Shown here: in pieces, positions 17,010-24,982 of the stretch
Layout of the letters: the number at the start of each line of letters is the position of its first letter
How positions within the stretch are numbered: position 1 is the stretch's first letter
Source: an uncultured Clostridia bacterium
GTDB lineage: Bacteria > Bacillota > Clostridia > Christensenellales > Borkfalkiaceae
DNA length: 52,527 nucleotides
NCBI GenBank assembly: GCA_947625245.1
Contig: CANQNO010000010.1
Coordinates: forward strand, 1-52,527
Direction of reading: 5' to 3'
Notes under the pieces: model-generated
Databases searched by the model: none
Seen by the model: the letters and a program-made list of their open reading frames with translations, nothing else
What the model was told of the DNA's origin: nothing
Program-made: the position numbers and the translations under genes

Positions 17010-17498
17010 TCAGCGGGCGTAGCTGTAAAGCACGTTGTAGAGTATTGTGTAGTATTCGCCGAGATAGCGCTTTGCGACTTCGTCCGCAGAGTACAGATTG
17101 AGCCGCTCCACGGGATCGTCTATAGCAAAATAGTAGGCGCGCACCACCGCGTAACGGTCGGCGTAGGACAGGGAATAGTCCACCGTGTACCCCACTTCCT
17201 CCCGGTCGTCCGATTCGTCGGGGAAAGGAGTGTTCAAATCGAGCGAATACATGAGCTGTTCCCTTAAAATTTCCGCCTGATAATCAAATTCCGCCTTTAA
17301 GCTGTCGCGCTTCTGCTCATAGAGCGAGGAGTTTTTCATGCCGTTAGTATACAGCATTCTCTTGAACATTTCCAGCTCGTTTTGCATTTTGTGTTCAAGC
17401 TCGTTTTTTCTCTTTTGCGCGCTCCTAAGAAGCTGCATCTGCACTTCGGAAAATTTTGCAAGTTCGTCGTCGGTGAATTCGGCTATGTCGAAAGTCAT
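17010..17498 (-). CDS. coiled-coil protein, last gene of the capsid operon
   Basis: 162 residues, not recognised. Residues about 10-90 are charged, heptad-like helix (ELEHKMQNELEMFKRML region). The C-terminal half is Tyr-rich and acidic (YTVDYSLSYADRYAVVRAYY). Its ATG overlaps the stop of the upstream gene (ATGA) and AGCGGAGGTGAG provides a strong ribosome site, so it is tightly tied to the cassette. In P22-like phages the gene after the hub (gp10) encodes gp26, a trimeric coiled-coil plug. This could be an analogue, but no sequence similarity is evident to me. Confidence 0.65.
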   Translation of the reverse strand: MTFDIAEFTDDELAKFSEVQMQLLRSAQKRKNELEHKMQNELEMFKRMLYTNGMKNSSLYEQKRDSLKAEFDYQAEILREQLMYSLDLNTPFPDESDDREEVGYTVDYSLSYADRYAVVRAYYFAIDDPVERLNLYSADEVAKRYLGEYYTILYNVLYSYAR

Positions 17499-18730
17499 TT
17501 TCTCACCTCCGCTTTGAGTTTAAGCGCCCGTATATCTCCCGTGCCCGAAACGCTCAGCGAAAATTTGCCGCCGCGTATGCCCAGCTTTTTGGACCCTTCG
17601 GTTTTAAACTTGCACGTACCGCTTCCGCTGCTAACCGTAACCGCCGTTTCGCCGTCGCAGTCTATAATTAGTTCGGTGAGAAGTTTGCGCTTTCTTACGC
17701 CGAAATCGAATTCGCCGAATTCCACTTCGTAACCGTCGTGCTTTGCAAACCTGTACGCCTGCAAATATGCGTCGATAATAAAATCATCGCCGTTTTCGTA
17801 CATGCACAGAGCGTCCGTTTCCAGCACGTACCCCGTTTGGAGAAGTACGTCGTAAACGTACACAACGTTATAGCCGAGTTTTTTAGAGAGGGCTTTCAGA
17901 AGGTAATACCTGCCGTACGCCGCACTGCCGAAAGAGAAGTTTGACGCGTCGCCGAAGAGCCCGCAATCCAGTTTTTCGGCTTTGCCGTTGCTAAAGCGCA
18001 AAACGTCGTCCCCGCAGCAGAAATACAGCCCGCCGCCCGCAACCGCCGCCGTGGCGGGCAAAATTTTTCCGGTCATTACAAGCTCGCGCGAGACGCGGAA
18101 ACTTTCGGGGGTGCCGCCCACCGAAAAGCAGGTAATGCCCCTCTCGCGCAAGGCGACGATTTCCCCGCCGAAATCGAATAGCCTTGTTATTTTTCCACCT
18201 GCGGGGTCCGCGTAATAATATCCGCTCCCCGCAATGCCTTTCTGCCAGTTGAGGATATCGTCCATGCCCGACCATCTGAGGATAAATCCCGTTTCGGAGT
18301 CGGCGGCAAACACCCTGCCGCAGCGCACAGCCGCGCAGGCGGAGGGCGGAAATCCCGAAGCAAAGCCGCAGGTGCCGTTGCGTAGAAGCACGGAAGTCTT
18401 GTCGCCGGCAAGCAGAAGATCGGTCCGCGCGCCCGCCTGCATTTCCACGAAGAACGGGGAAGACGCTTCGAGGGTGTTAAAACGCCTTAAACGGGTAATA
18501 TCCCCGTCCGTTATTCTGTACACGGTGCGGTCTTTGGTATAAGCCAGCCCGTCGCCCGACGGCAGTATGTGCGCGCAGACAAGGTTTTTGACGGGCGGCG
18601 CCGCCAGCGGTTCCAGCCCCATAGCCTGTTTTATGACCCCGTCTTTCAAAATGCCGTATCGCGGGAAAGCCTTTACCGACGCTATCAAATCCGCCTCGAC
18701 TTCACGGCTTTGGGGATAGGGAAATTTCAC
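17495..18730 (-). CDS. phage tail-hub / packaged-DNA stabilisation-like protein
   Basis: 411 residues from a GTG start. I place the start at 18730 because the GTG overlaps the upstream TAG (TAGTG) and AGGAGG lies 8 bases before it; the frame stays open further upstream inside the previous gene. The protein is rich in beta-strands with recurring Gly/Asp turns and Phe/Tyr-rich strands (LFDFGGEIVALRERGITCF), like a beta-propeller. Position directly after the adaptor and its length resemble P22 gp10, which stabilises packaged DNA. The assignment rests on order and fold impression, not on a signature motif. Confidence 0.6.
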   Translation of the reverse strand: MKFPYPQSREVEADLIASVKAFPRYGILKDGVIKQAMGLEPLAAPPVKNLVCAHILPSGDGLAYTKDRTVYRITDGDITRLRRFNTLEASSPFFVEMQAGARTDLLLAGDKTSVLLRNGTCGFASGFPPSACAAVRCGRVFAADSETGFILRWSGMDDILNWQKGIAGSGYYYADPAGGKITRLFDFGGEIVALRERGITCFSVGGTPESFRVSRELVMTGKILPATAAVAGGGLYFCCGDDVLRFSNGKAEKLDCGLFGDASNFSFGSAAYGRYYLLKALSKKLGYNVVYVYDVLLQTGYVLETDALCMYENGDDFIIDAYLQAYRFAKHDGYEVEFGEFDFGVRKRKLLTELIIDCDGETAVTVSSGSGTCKFKTEGSKKLGIRGGKFSLSVSGTGDIRALKLKAEVRK

Positions 18731-19287
18731 TACACCCACCTCCTCGGCGGTATGTACAGGGGCGGGCGGTATTCCTTTTTTGCCCTCTCTATAGCGGCGC
18801 GGTAGCGGGTTTCCCATATTTCCGCCATAGCCGCCTCGCCGCACATCAGGCAGTATTCCGCCGCGGCGCCCAAAGCCGTAACAGTGCCGTCGCCGAACAG
18901 CCCGAATTCGCTTTCGCCGTCTATGGTTTTGCGCGACGGCGCGTACATATAGGTTATTTCTATTTCGGGGTAATCCGCAGCAAGGAAATTGGCGTAAGTG
19001 CGGTACTCCGCTTCCTTTCCGCCGGCGGCCACGCCCAAAATTCTTACGGGCGTAAAGGCAAACGAGCTGTAAAAATATTTGCCCGTTCCGCTTTTTAAAA
19101 CTTCTTTATGGATAAGCGGGTGGTAATACCGTGCAAGTTCGGCTTCGGCGGCGTTTACGCAGAACAGCATCGTCTTTACCGTTTCGCCTCCCTCGCCTGC
19201 GGGTTCGCCGCCGTTTTCGACGTCGGCGGCAAGCTCCTCTCTTCCTATAAATCTCAACGCGCTCGCCAGAACGTCTCTTATCTTCAT
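18730..19287 (-). CDS. head-tail connector / adaptor (gp4-like)
   Basis: 185 residues. It begins MKIRDVLASALRFIGREELA, which looks like the helical start of phage connector proteins, and has a beta-rich middle and a helical end (AALGAAAEYCLMCGEAAMAEIWETRYRAA region). Its place after the capsid gene and before the hub-like gene matches P22 gp4, the ring under the portal. GAGGGG precedes the ATG, 8 bases after the capsid gene stop. No catalytic (muramidase) motif is visible. Confidence 0.65.
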   Translation of the reverse strand: MKIRDVLASALRFIGREELAADVENGGEPAGEGGETVKTMLFCVNAAEAELARYYHPLIHKEVLKSGTGKYFYSSFAFTPVRILGVAAGGKEAEYRTYANFLAADYPEIEITYMYAPSRKTIDGESEFGLFGDGTVTALGAAAEYCLMCGEAAMAEIWETRYRAAIERAKKEYRPPLYIPPRRWV

Positions 19288-19295
19288 TTATCCCC

Positions 19296-20450
19296 TCACA
19301 CGTTGCTCAGCACGGCTTGCGCGCAGGGCTTTTTGCAGATGAGTTCGGCATATTTAACGAGCGTTGCGCTGTACGCCGCCCTCTGCGGCACCTGTTTTAA
19401 AATTTTGCCGTCTTCATCCTCGAGCCACTCCCAATCGCAGAGTTGGCAAAGCGCGAAGTCGTCTGTATTTATAAAATACACCACGCCGTCGGGGCAGAAC
19501 CTGTCGGCATAAACGGGGATATTGTTCACCGTAACCACGCCCACGCCCGTATGCGCGTCTATGGAGTTGACTATCATCTTGTTGTCCTCTACAAGCGCGG
19601 CTATCTTCTTCCTCGTGGAATAGGAACAGAGTATCATGTTTATGCGGGAGTTGAAGTTCTCTTCCATATGGTCGACGATATCCGTAAGACTTCCGCTCGA
19701 AAGATCGGAGGGTTGGGAAAGCTTTACGGAATAGGGCGCGAAGAAAGGCTCCTCCTCCCTGTCGTAACCGTAGAGCTTGCCGCCGCCGAAAATCGCGCCG
19801 AGCCCCGTGAGCTCGTTGCCGTACGCGCCCGCTCTCGACACAATTGCGTTTTCCACGTCGCCCGTAACCGCCTTGTCGAGGGTTATCACGCCCGCATCCG
19901 TTTCGGTGACGGTCGCCCTTTCGAATTTAGTGCCTGCGGCGAGAATTACGTCCACGGTCATGCCCTTATAAACCGCCGCGGTGCTGTCGACGTTGAACTT
20001 TTTGTCGTCGGAGCTTGCCACCGCCGAAGTGATGGTGCACACCCTGCCCGTGCCGTCGCCGTACAACATCCTCTGGAAGTTGAATTTAGCGCCCGAAACA
20101 AGCCCTTCCATTTCGGCGTTTACAAGGTTTACGAACGCCCCCGAATCGTCGCGGGAAGCGCGCATGGCTTTGTCGCTCACCTCTATTGTGCCGTAAATGT
20201 TTTTGAGGGGTGAGGTGATTTTTATGTATCTGTTTTTATGGGGTGCGGGCAACGCCGCGTCCTCCGCGCACGCGCAAACGCTGTCCTCGCCGCCGCGCAC
20301 CACCGCAATGCTCACGTCCTTGCCGTACACGTTTTCGGCGGTCTTTTCTATCGCCGAGAAAAAGGGCGAAACGTTGTCGTTGAGCTGTGCCGTCAATGCT
20401 TTGAGATAATATTCCTTTAATGCTTTGTCCGCGTTTTCTATGGTAATCAA
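19296..20450 (-). CDS. phage major capsid protein
   Basis: 384 residues from a TTG start with AAAGGAG 7 bases upstream. The N-terminal helix is followed by a YGTIEVSDKAMRAS segment and a central AEMEGLVSGAKFNFQRMLYGDG helix, both typical of HK97-fold coat proteins. A beta-rich insertion and a C-terminal part with DIVDHMEENFNSRINMILCS and VYADRFCPDGVVYFIN then follow. No prohead protease is present next to it, which fits a P22-type, scaffold-dependent, uncleaved coat. A TTG start for the most abundant structural protein is unusual and may limit output. Confidence 0.8.
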   Translation of the reverse strand: MITIENADKALKEYYLKALTAQLNDNVSPFFSAIEKTAENVYGKDVSIAVVRGGEDSVCACAEDAALPAPHKNRYIKITSPLKNIYGTIEVSDKAMRASRDDSGAFVNLVNAEMEGLVSGAKFNFQRMLYGDGTGRVCTITSAVASSDDKKFNVDSTAAVYKGMTVDVILAAGTKFERATVTETDAGVITLDKAVTGDVENAIVSRAGAYGNELTGLGAIFGGGKLYGYDREEEPFFAPYSVKLSQPSDLSSGSLTDIVDHMEENFNSRINMILCSYSTRKKIAALVEDNKMIVNSIDAHTGVGVVTVNNIPVYADRFCPDGVVYFINTDDFALCQLCDWEWLEDEDGKILKQVPQRAAYSATLVKYAELICKKPCAQAVLSNV

Positions 20451-20468
20451 TTTTTTTCTCCTTTAAAT

Positions 20469-20936
20469 TTAAAATTTTAAAAATTGTTTTGCGAGCGCGC
20501 CCGCCTCTTTCACCGATTTCGGCGCGTTCTTAGGCGCCGCGCAGGGCGCGCCGCCGACGAGCAGGGGAACGCTTTTTAACCCGGATATCTTTTTAAGATA
20601 TTCCCCGACCACCGCGTTTTTCACGTCTTCGTCACGGAGCACGGCGTTTAAAAGCTCCTCCCCTTCGGGAATTTTGGGAGAGGGCGCCTCTTCCGCCTTG
20701 CTCTCCAACTCTTTGAGTTTCTGGCTGCGCCGGGTGAACTCCGCTTCCAGATTGAGGTATGCCGCCAATAGGGCCTCTGCGCTTTTGAATTTACCGTATG
20801 CGGGCGCGGTGTTCTCGTTTTTTTCTTCCGCTTCCGCGGTATCCGCCGCAATTACGGTTCCGTCGCGCGGGTTATCCGCTTCGGCGCTTTGCGCCGCGGT
20901 ATTTGTATTAATTTCCTTCTCTGTTTTCTCTGTCAT
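20469..20936 (-). CDS. capsid scaffolding-like protein
   Basis: 155 residues, acidic and helical. A disordered Thr/Glu/Ala-rich N-terminus (1-45) precedes a KFKSAEALLAAYLNLEAEF helix followed by RRSQKLKELE, a pattern seen in scaffolding proteins of Clostridia phages. The C-terminus is basic and helical (KEAGALAKQFLKF), as expected for coat binding. It overlaps the portal gene by 29 bases in another frame, with GGGAG before the ATG, and lies immediately upstream of the coat gene, the normal scaffold position. Confidence 0.75.
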   Translation of the reverse strand: MTEKTEKEINTNTAAQSAEADNPRDGTVIAADTAEAEEKNENTAPAYGKFKSAEALLAAYLNLEAEFTRRSQKLKELESKAEEAPSPKIPEGEELLNAVLRDEDVKNAVVGEYLKKISGLKSVPLLVGGAPCAAPKNAPKSVKEAGALAKQFLKF

Positions 20937-22551
20937 ATTCTCCCTCCCCGTTGGGAATAGCGTCGGTTAACGAAGCGTATCCCAGCAAATCGAGTATTTT
21001 CTTTTTAGCCGCCTGCGTCATCTTTCCCTCACCGTCCGAAAACAGCCCCCTGTCCATCAGTTCGTAAATCACCGTCCTGCGCTGTGCGGGCGAAAGGTTT
21101 AAATCGGTATCGGCTTCGAGCACCACGTCGTCGCCCGAAACGTCGCTCCCCTTAAAGCAGAGCGCCTTTGTTTTGCCGTCGCCGTCGACAAGTTGCACCA
21201 GCCGCACGTCGGTGGAAAACTGCCTGTAAAGCCGCAATACCAGCCTGCCGATTTTTCTCACGGCGCGCTTTATGCTCTGGTATGCCACGTTCAGGCGCGC
21301 GTCGTCCTGGTCTATTATAAGTTGCAGCCCCGTCGCCGAAGTTATCCCCGCAAAGGCGTCGGCGTTGTCGGAAATTTCCGTCGTGCCCGATATTTTGGTG
21401 AATTCGGACAAAAGGCTCTGTTCTTCCTTCCAGAACTCTTCGGGCACACTGCCCAACGCCAGCATTTCGGGCGCGGAGCCGCCCTGCCTGTACACTATTA
21501 TCTTGCCCGGCGCAAGCCCCGTTTCGGCAAGCTCGTCCACATCCACCGAACCCTCTTCCACCGCCACCGTGCCCATGGAAATGCGGTTCAAAAATTCGTG
21601 TTTGCGGTTTTTAACGGCGTTGTACGCGCGCTGTACGGGGATAAGCCTTTCCACCACGCTCCAACCGAAAAACGAACCGGGCGCGGACGTGGAGACCTGC
21701 TTGACGAAGGGATACCCGCGCGTGCCGTTGTCGCCGTTCAAATAGGGCAGTGGTCCGTCGTAAAGGAGCGTTCCGCCCGCGGCGACCGTCAGCCGCCCGT
21801 CGGGCAGATCCCCCGAAGGGCGCTCGTACCTTTCGAGAACGAGTTCGAAATTTACCCCCGTATCGCCTTTCGCGCCGCAGCCGGGGATATCGAAGAGGGA
21901 AGCTTCCTTTCCCTCGAGCCTTACGCCGTACACCGAAAATATTTCTTTTACCGGCAGTAATTCGGCGTGGATAATGCTGGGCTGCATGTCGAGGTTTTCC
22001 TCGTCGAGGGAAAAGGGATAAATTTCAAAGGGCGAAACCGCCGCTATGTTTACCCCGCCTTCCGCAATGCTTTTGCCGTCCTCCGTGACCCCGACCCGCT
22101 TGCCCGAAGCCGAATTCCACACAACCTTGTAAAACGCCGTGCCGCAGATCTCCGACCACATCGTGGCAGAGGAGATCACCCCGTCGAGATCGGCGTCGTC
22201 CTGCACGAAAGAGAGTATTGCCGAAGCTATTTCGGAGGCGTTTTTGTCGTTTTCCCCGTCCGACGCCGCCCTCACCGCGAGCGCGGGGCGTATACGCGCA
22301 AGTTTTGAGAGCCTTGTGTCGATTATCGGGGCTATGTGGTTGAAAACCCGCCTCTGCTCCCAATCGTAATTCGGTTCCGAAAACACTATTTCGCCGCCGT
22401 CCGTAATTCGGCAATACTGTTCGCCGCGGGCGAAGTTTAAATTCAGCTCCCACTGCCGTTCCAGACTTTTTCGCTGCCTGCGGCGGGTTTCGAAATCCTC
22501 GCCGACTTCGCGGGCAAGCTGTTCTTCGTCCGTTATTTGCAATTCTTCCAT
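20908..22551 (-). CDS. phage portal protein (P22-like)
   Basis: 547 residues. It forms the dodecameric DNA gate at one capsid vertex. Recognisable regions: an N-terminal helical wing (DFETRRRQRKSLERQWELNL), VFNHIAPIIDTRLSKLARIR, a stem with SFFGWSVVERLIPVQRAYNA, and a long C-terminal helix with TSATGLQLIIDQDDARLNVA. Length and order match P22-type portals. The ATG shares one base with the stop of the small-terminase-like gene (TAATG) and GGAG precedes it, so the two are translationally coupled. Confidence 0.85.
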   Translation of the reverse strand: MEELQITDEEQLAREVGEDFETRRRQRKSLERQWELNLNFARGEQYCRITDGGEIVFSEPNYDWEQRRVFNHIAPIIDTRLSKLARIRPALAVRAASDGENDKNASEIASAILSFVQDDADLDGVISSATMWSEICGTAFYKVVWNSASGKRVGVTEDGKSIAEGGVNIAAVSPFEIYPFSLDEENLDMQPSIIHAELLPVKEIFSVYGVRLEGKEASLFDIPGCGAKGDTGVNFELVLERYERPSGDLPDGRLTVAAGGTLLYDGPLPYLNGDNGTRGYPFVKQVSTSAPGSFFGWSVVERLIPVQRAYNAVKNRKHEFLNRISMGTVAVEEGSVDVDELAETGLAPGKIIVYRQGGSAPEMLALGSVPEEFWKEEQSLLSEFTKISGTTEISDNADAFAGITSATGLQLIIDQDDARLNVAYQSIKRAVRKIGRLVLRLYRQFSTDVRLVQLVDGDGKTKALCFKGSDVSGDDVVLEADTDLNLSPAQRRTVIYELMDRGLFSDGEGKMTQAAKKKILDLLGYASLTDAIPNGEGEYDRENREGN

Positions 22552-22796
22552 TAATTCTCCTTTAACATGTTCAATAGTTTTTGTCTTTCTTCTTCCAGTT
22601 CTTCGTCCGAAAGTTCTTCCCTGCCGTCCATCAGCATCTTCACCGCCTTGATATCGGGCGGGATCTCCCTTTTGGTGATTTTCTTTTTCACGAGTTTAAG
22701 CTCTCCGTTTTCGACGGCGAATTCTTCCACCGTCTCGCTTGCCGAAAGCCCCGTGGCGCACTTTATGAGCGCGTTTTTAACCTTTTCGTCGGAAAT
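22551..22796 (-). CDS. small-terminase C-terminal-like protein with an ATT start
   Basis: An 81-residue frame lying exactly between the terminase and portal genes. It begins SDEKVKNALIKCATGLSASE and contains TKREIPPDIKAVKMLMDG. This resembles the end of small-terminase subunits (an ALxxRAxG helix, an acidic hairpin, then VPPDxxA and a helix), without the N-terminal HTH DNA-binding domain. No ATG, GTG or TTG fits, but AAAGGAGGTG ends six bases ahead of an ATT (22796-22794), an ideal spacing, so a rare ATT start is likely. The stop overlaps the portal ATG. In most phages the small subunit lies before, not after, the large one. Confidence 0.65.
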   Translation of the reverse strand: MSDEKVKNALIKCATGLSASETVEEFAVENGELKLVKKKITKREIPPDIKAVKMLMDGREELSDEELEEERQKLLNMLKEN

Positions 22797-22808
22797 GGAA
22801 CACCTCCT

Positions 22809-24248
22809 TTAATCGCTCGCCGGTCTGCGCTTCAATCTGTTGATCCTCTTCAGCTTGTCTTTGCCCACTTCCGAAAGCCCGGCGGTCCTTTCGGGCGGGC
22901 GGGGGCGGGTCATTAAGTAGTACCTCAATTCGTCCATACAGTGGTCGTCGCGCTTTACGGGCAAATCGTTCTCTCCCCAAAAATACCCCTTAAACTCCTC
23001 TATCATGTTCGTGCATGTGGAAAAGATATAAAGGTTCCCCTCCCCGTTATCCCTGTTCAAAAAGGACTTTACCCTCGAAATGCCCGCAAATACGTCCTTG
23101 TCGACGTTCGTGTTCACCATGATGCCCCGCTCGTAAAAGAGTTCCGCGACCGACTTTGCCGAAGAGAGCGTCCTCTGGTTGGCGGCGCTGTCGATGAACG
23201 CCCGCACCCGCCCGTTTTTATCGGATTTCCAGCCGAGCTTGCGGCTTATGGAAAGGATAGCCCGTGAGTGGAAATCTATGTCCTTGCCGCTTGCAAAGTG
23301 TTCCGCCACTACATATACGTTCCCGTCCCAGTCCACGCAGTACCAATGCGCCGAAAGCGGGTTGTTCAGCCCCGGGTCTATGGAAATCGCGTCCTGCCAC
23401 TCCGCGGGGATTTTAAAGGGCTTTATAACGTGCACGGCTTCGTCGAATTCGGGATATACAAGCCCCTGCCCTTCGGAAAACTTGCCGTAACGGCGGGAAT
23501 CGAGCGACGACGCGTCCAGCGAATTTTCCAAAAGCTTTATTTCCTTTTTGGAAAGATAAGGGTTGTCCTCCCAGGTCATAAACTCGTGCCATATTTCGGG
23601 ATTTTTGCGCACGTTCATATAAATTTCGTTGTAGATAAACGTCTTGCCTTTCAAGGGCGTCATCGTGCCGAAAATATCCCCCTGCCTGTCCATGACCCGC
23701 ATAAGACACTCCTCGTATATGTCGCGGGGCGGCTCCTCGTCGAACCACACGAAATCGAGGCTCGACCCCTGAAACTTTTCCCGCCCCTGGTCGCAACTTT
23801 TAAACCCCAGCGTAGAAATTCCGCCGAAAACGTTTTTTATTTTTATCTGGTCTATCACTCCCCCGCCCGGGCTGTCCCTGCGCCCCGACAGCATAACTAT
23901 GTCGGCTATCCAGCTTTTGGGAAGATAATGCAAAATTTTTGCCTGCGCAACGTCTCTTTGCACCTGTTGCGAAAGTGAAACGCACCACCCGAACACATTT
24001 TTTTTGTTCTTGCGGTAAGGGTGTATGCCGCGGAGCGCCCATATGCACTCCACCGCGCCGCACTCCGTCTTGCCCGAACGGTTTCCGCCGAAAACCCACC
24101 TGTTGCGCTTTTTGCACCTGTGGAACGCCATCTGCTTTTTATGCTTCTTTTTGCCCGTATTGTACCCCGAAAGATAATCGTTGCCTTTCCGCCTTTTCTG
24201 CTCAGCCTCTATCTCCGCAATCCGCTTTAAAATCTCTTCCTTTTGCAT
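22809..24248 (-). CDS. phage terminase large subunit (DNA-packaging motor)
   Basis: 479 residues, full length. The ATPase domain has Walker A GGNRSGKTE (54-62), Walker B FVWFDE (D170, E171) and a C-motif-like GTMTPLKG. The RNase H-fold nuclease domain has three acidic residues in good context: D291 (SIDPG), D353 (FIDSAAN) and D439 (CMDELRYY). All catalytic residues are therefore present and the motor looks functional. It is first in the capsid operon. A GAGGAG lies about 18 bases before the ATG, too far to be a good ribosome site, so initiation may be weak. No strong promoter is visible in the 60-base gap to the divergent gene. Confidence 0.9.
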   Translation of the reverse strand: MQKEEILKRIAEIEAEQKRRKGNDYLSGYNTGKKKHKKQMAFHRCKKRNRWVFGGNRSGKTECGAVECIWALRGIHPYRKNKKNVFGWCVSLSQQVQRDVAQAKILHYLPKSWIADIVMLSGRRDSPGGGVIDQIKIKNVFGGISTLGFKSCDQGREKFQGSSLDFVWFDEEPPRDIYEECLMRVMDRQGDIFGTMTPLKGKTFIYNEIYMNVRKNPEIWHEFMTWEDNPYLSKKEIKLLENSLDASSLDSRRYGKFSEGQGLVYPEFDEAVHVIKPFKIPAEWQDAISIDPGLNNPLSAHWYCVDWDGNVYVVAEHFASGKDIDFHSRAILSISRKLGWKSDKNGRVRAFIDSAANQRTLSSAKSVAELFYERGIMVNTNVDKDVFAGISRVKSFLNRDNGEGNLYIFSTCTNMIEEFKGYFWGENDLPVKRDDHCMDELRYYLMTRPRPPERTAGLSEVGKDKLKRINRLKRRPASD

Positions 24249-24296
24249 ACGACTTTTTCAGACAAAACTCCTCAATTATTTCGCCGTGTTAAAGTA

Positions 24297-24302
24297 TATA
24301 AT
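24297..24302 (+). promoter_or_regulatory. -10 box before the 24311 gene, leaderless layout
   Basis: TATAAT ends 8 bases before the ATG at 24311. No good -35 is seen and no Shine-Dalgarno is present. On the minus strand the same bases contain TATACT (24298-24293), a possible weak -10 for the terminase gene. Confidence 0.4.
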
Positions 24303-24310
24303 CGGCGTGT

Positions 24311-24982
24311 ATGAAAGTATTAAAGTGCCTTTGCTGCCTTGCGCTGTCGGTTACGGTCTGCACTTTTCCCGCCGCACAAACGGCTTCGGCTTCGGACGGG
24401 CGGCAATACGCCCGCGCCGATACCCGCAACGTCTATTTTTGCGCGGATACGGACGACGGTTCGGCGCGTTTTGCGGTGCCCTATACCTATTGCGTGGAAA
24501 TACTCGCCGACAAGGGCGATTGGTATCTCGTCCGGTATGCCGAGGACGACGGGTTTTATATATCCCAAACTGGCTATTGCCGAAAAGACGGGCTTACCCT
24601 TCTGGACGACACTCCCCAAAACCCCTACCTGAGCTATCCCGTGACGACAACCCTGCGCGCAAACGTGCCCGACGACGGCTCTCTCCCGGGGCTGGAAATC
24701 ACGGTGGAAGCGGCATATTACGGGGTCTATTACAAGGGCGCGGCGGCTTACTCCTGCGTTTTGTACGACGAAAAATTCTGGTACGTGCCCGGCGCGAACG
24801 ACGGCTACCCGCTAAACGAAATCCCCGCCCAACCCGCCTTTTCGCCCACCGAACCGCAGGACGGCGGCGGTAACGCAAGGCTTATAACCGCGGTGCTCAT
24901 CGTCGCCGTCGCCGCAACCGTCGTAGCCGTTCTCCTCATCACGGGCAGGCAGGCGTCGAAAGGCAGGCGGGAAAAGCTATAA
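24311..24982 (+). CDS. secreted, C-terminally anchored SH3-like protein
   Basis: 223 residues. A signal peptide (about 1-27, ending ASA) is followed by an SH3-like beta domain (TRNVYFCADTDDGSARF, then KGDWYLVRYAEDDGFY). A second small beta region carries LRANVPDDGSLPGLEITVEA, and a membrane helix (about 188-211) precedes a basic tail. No catalytic motif is visible. The layout parallels the larger 25550 protein, so both may be sensors or scaffolds at the cell surface. It is divergent from the capsid operon and converges on the 129-residue gene, overlapping it by 6 bases. Confidence 0.75.
   Translation: MKVLKCLCCLALSVTVCTFPAAQTASASDGRQYARADTRNVYFCADTDDGSARFAVPYTYCVEILADKGDWYLVRYAEDDGFYISQTGYCRKDGLTLLDDTPQNPYLSYPVTTTLRANVPDDGSLPGLEITVEAAYYGVYYKGAAAYSCVLYDEKFWYVPGANDGYPLNEIPAQPAFSPTEPQDGGGNARLITAVLIVAVAATVVAVLLITGRQASKGRREKL

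Larger units (their letters stand above)
17010..24248 (-). mobile_element. phage-derived, tail-less head and packaging operon (P22-like)
   Basis: Eight genes on one strand in podovirus head order: large terminase, a small-terminase-like fragment, portal, scaffold, major capsid protein, head-tail adaptor, a hub/DNA-stabilisation-like protein and a coiled-coil protein. Junctions overlap or nearly touch, every frame is open, and a terminator follows. No integrase, repressor, replication, lysis, tail-spike or tail-tube gene lies on either side; neighbours are host-like genes. The GC-leaning codon use matches host genes, unlike the serine recombinase and KilA-N regions in this window. This fits a domesticated capsid module or gene-transfer-agent-like system better than a recent prophage. 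Confidence 0.75.

Noticed and set aside
16965-24248. Calling the capsid operon a complete prophage
   Set aside because: No integrase, repressor, replication, lysis or tail genes and no attachment sites are visible within it or on its flanks.
19443-24292. Long plus-strand frames opposite the capsid genes
   Set aside because: They arise from the GC-biased codon use of the real genes; they lack ribosome sites and overlap them completely.
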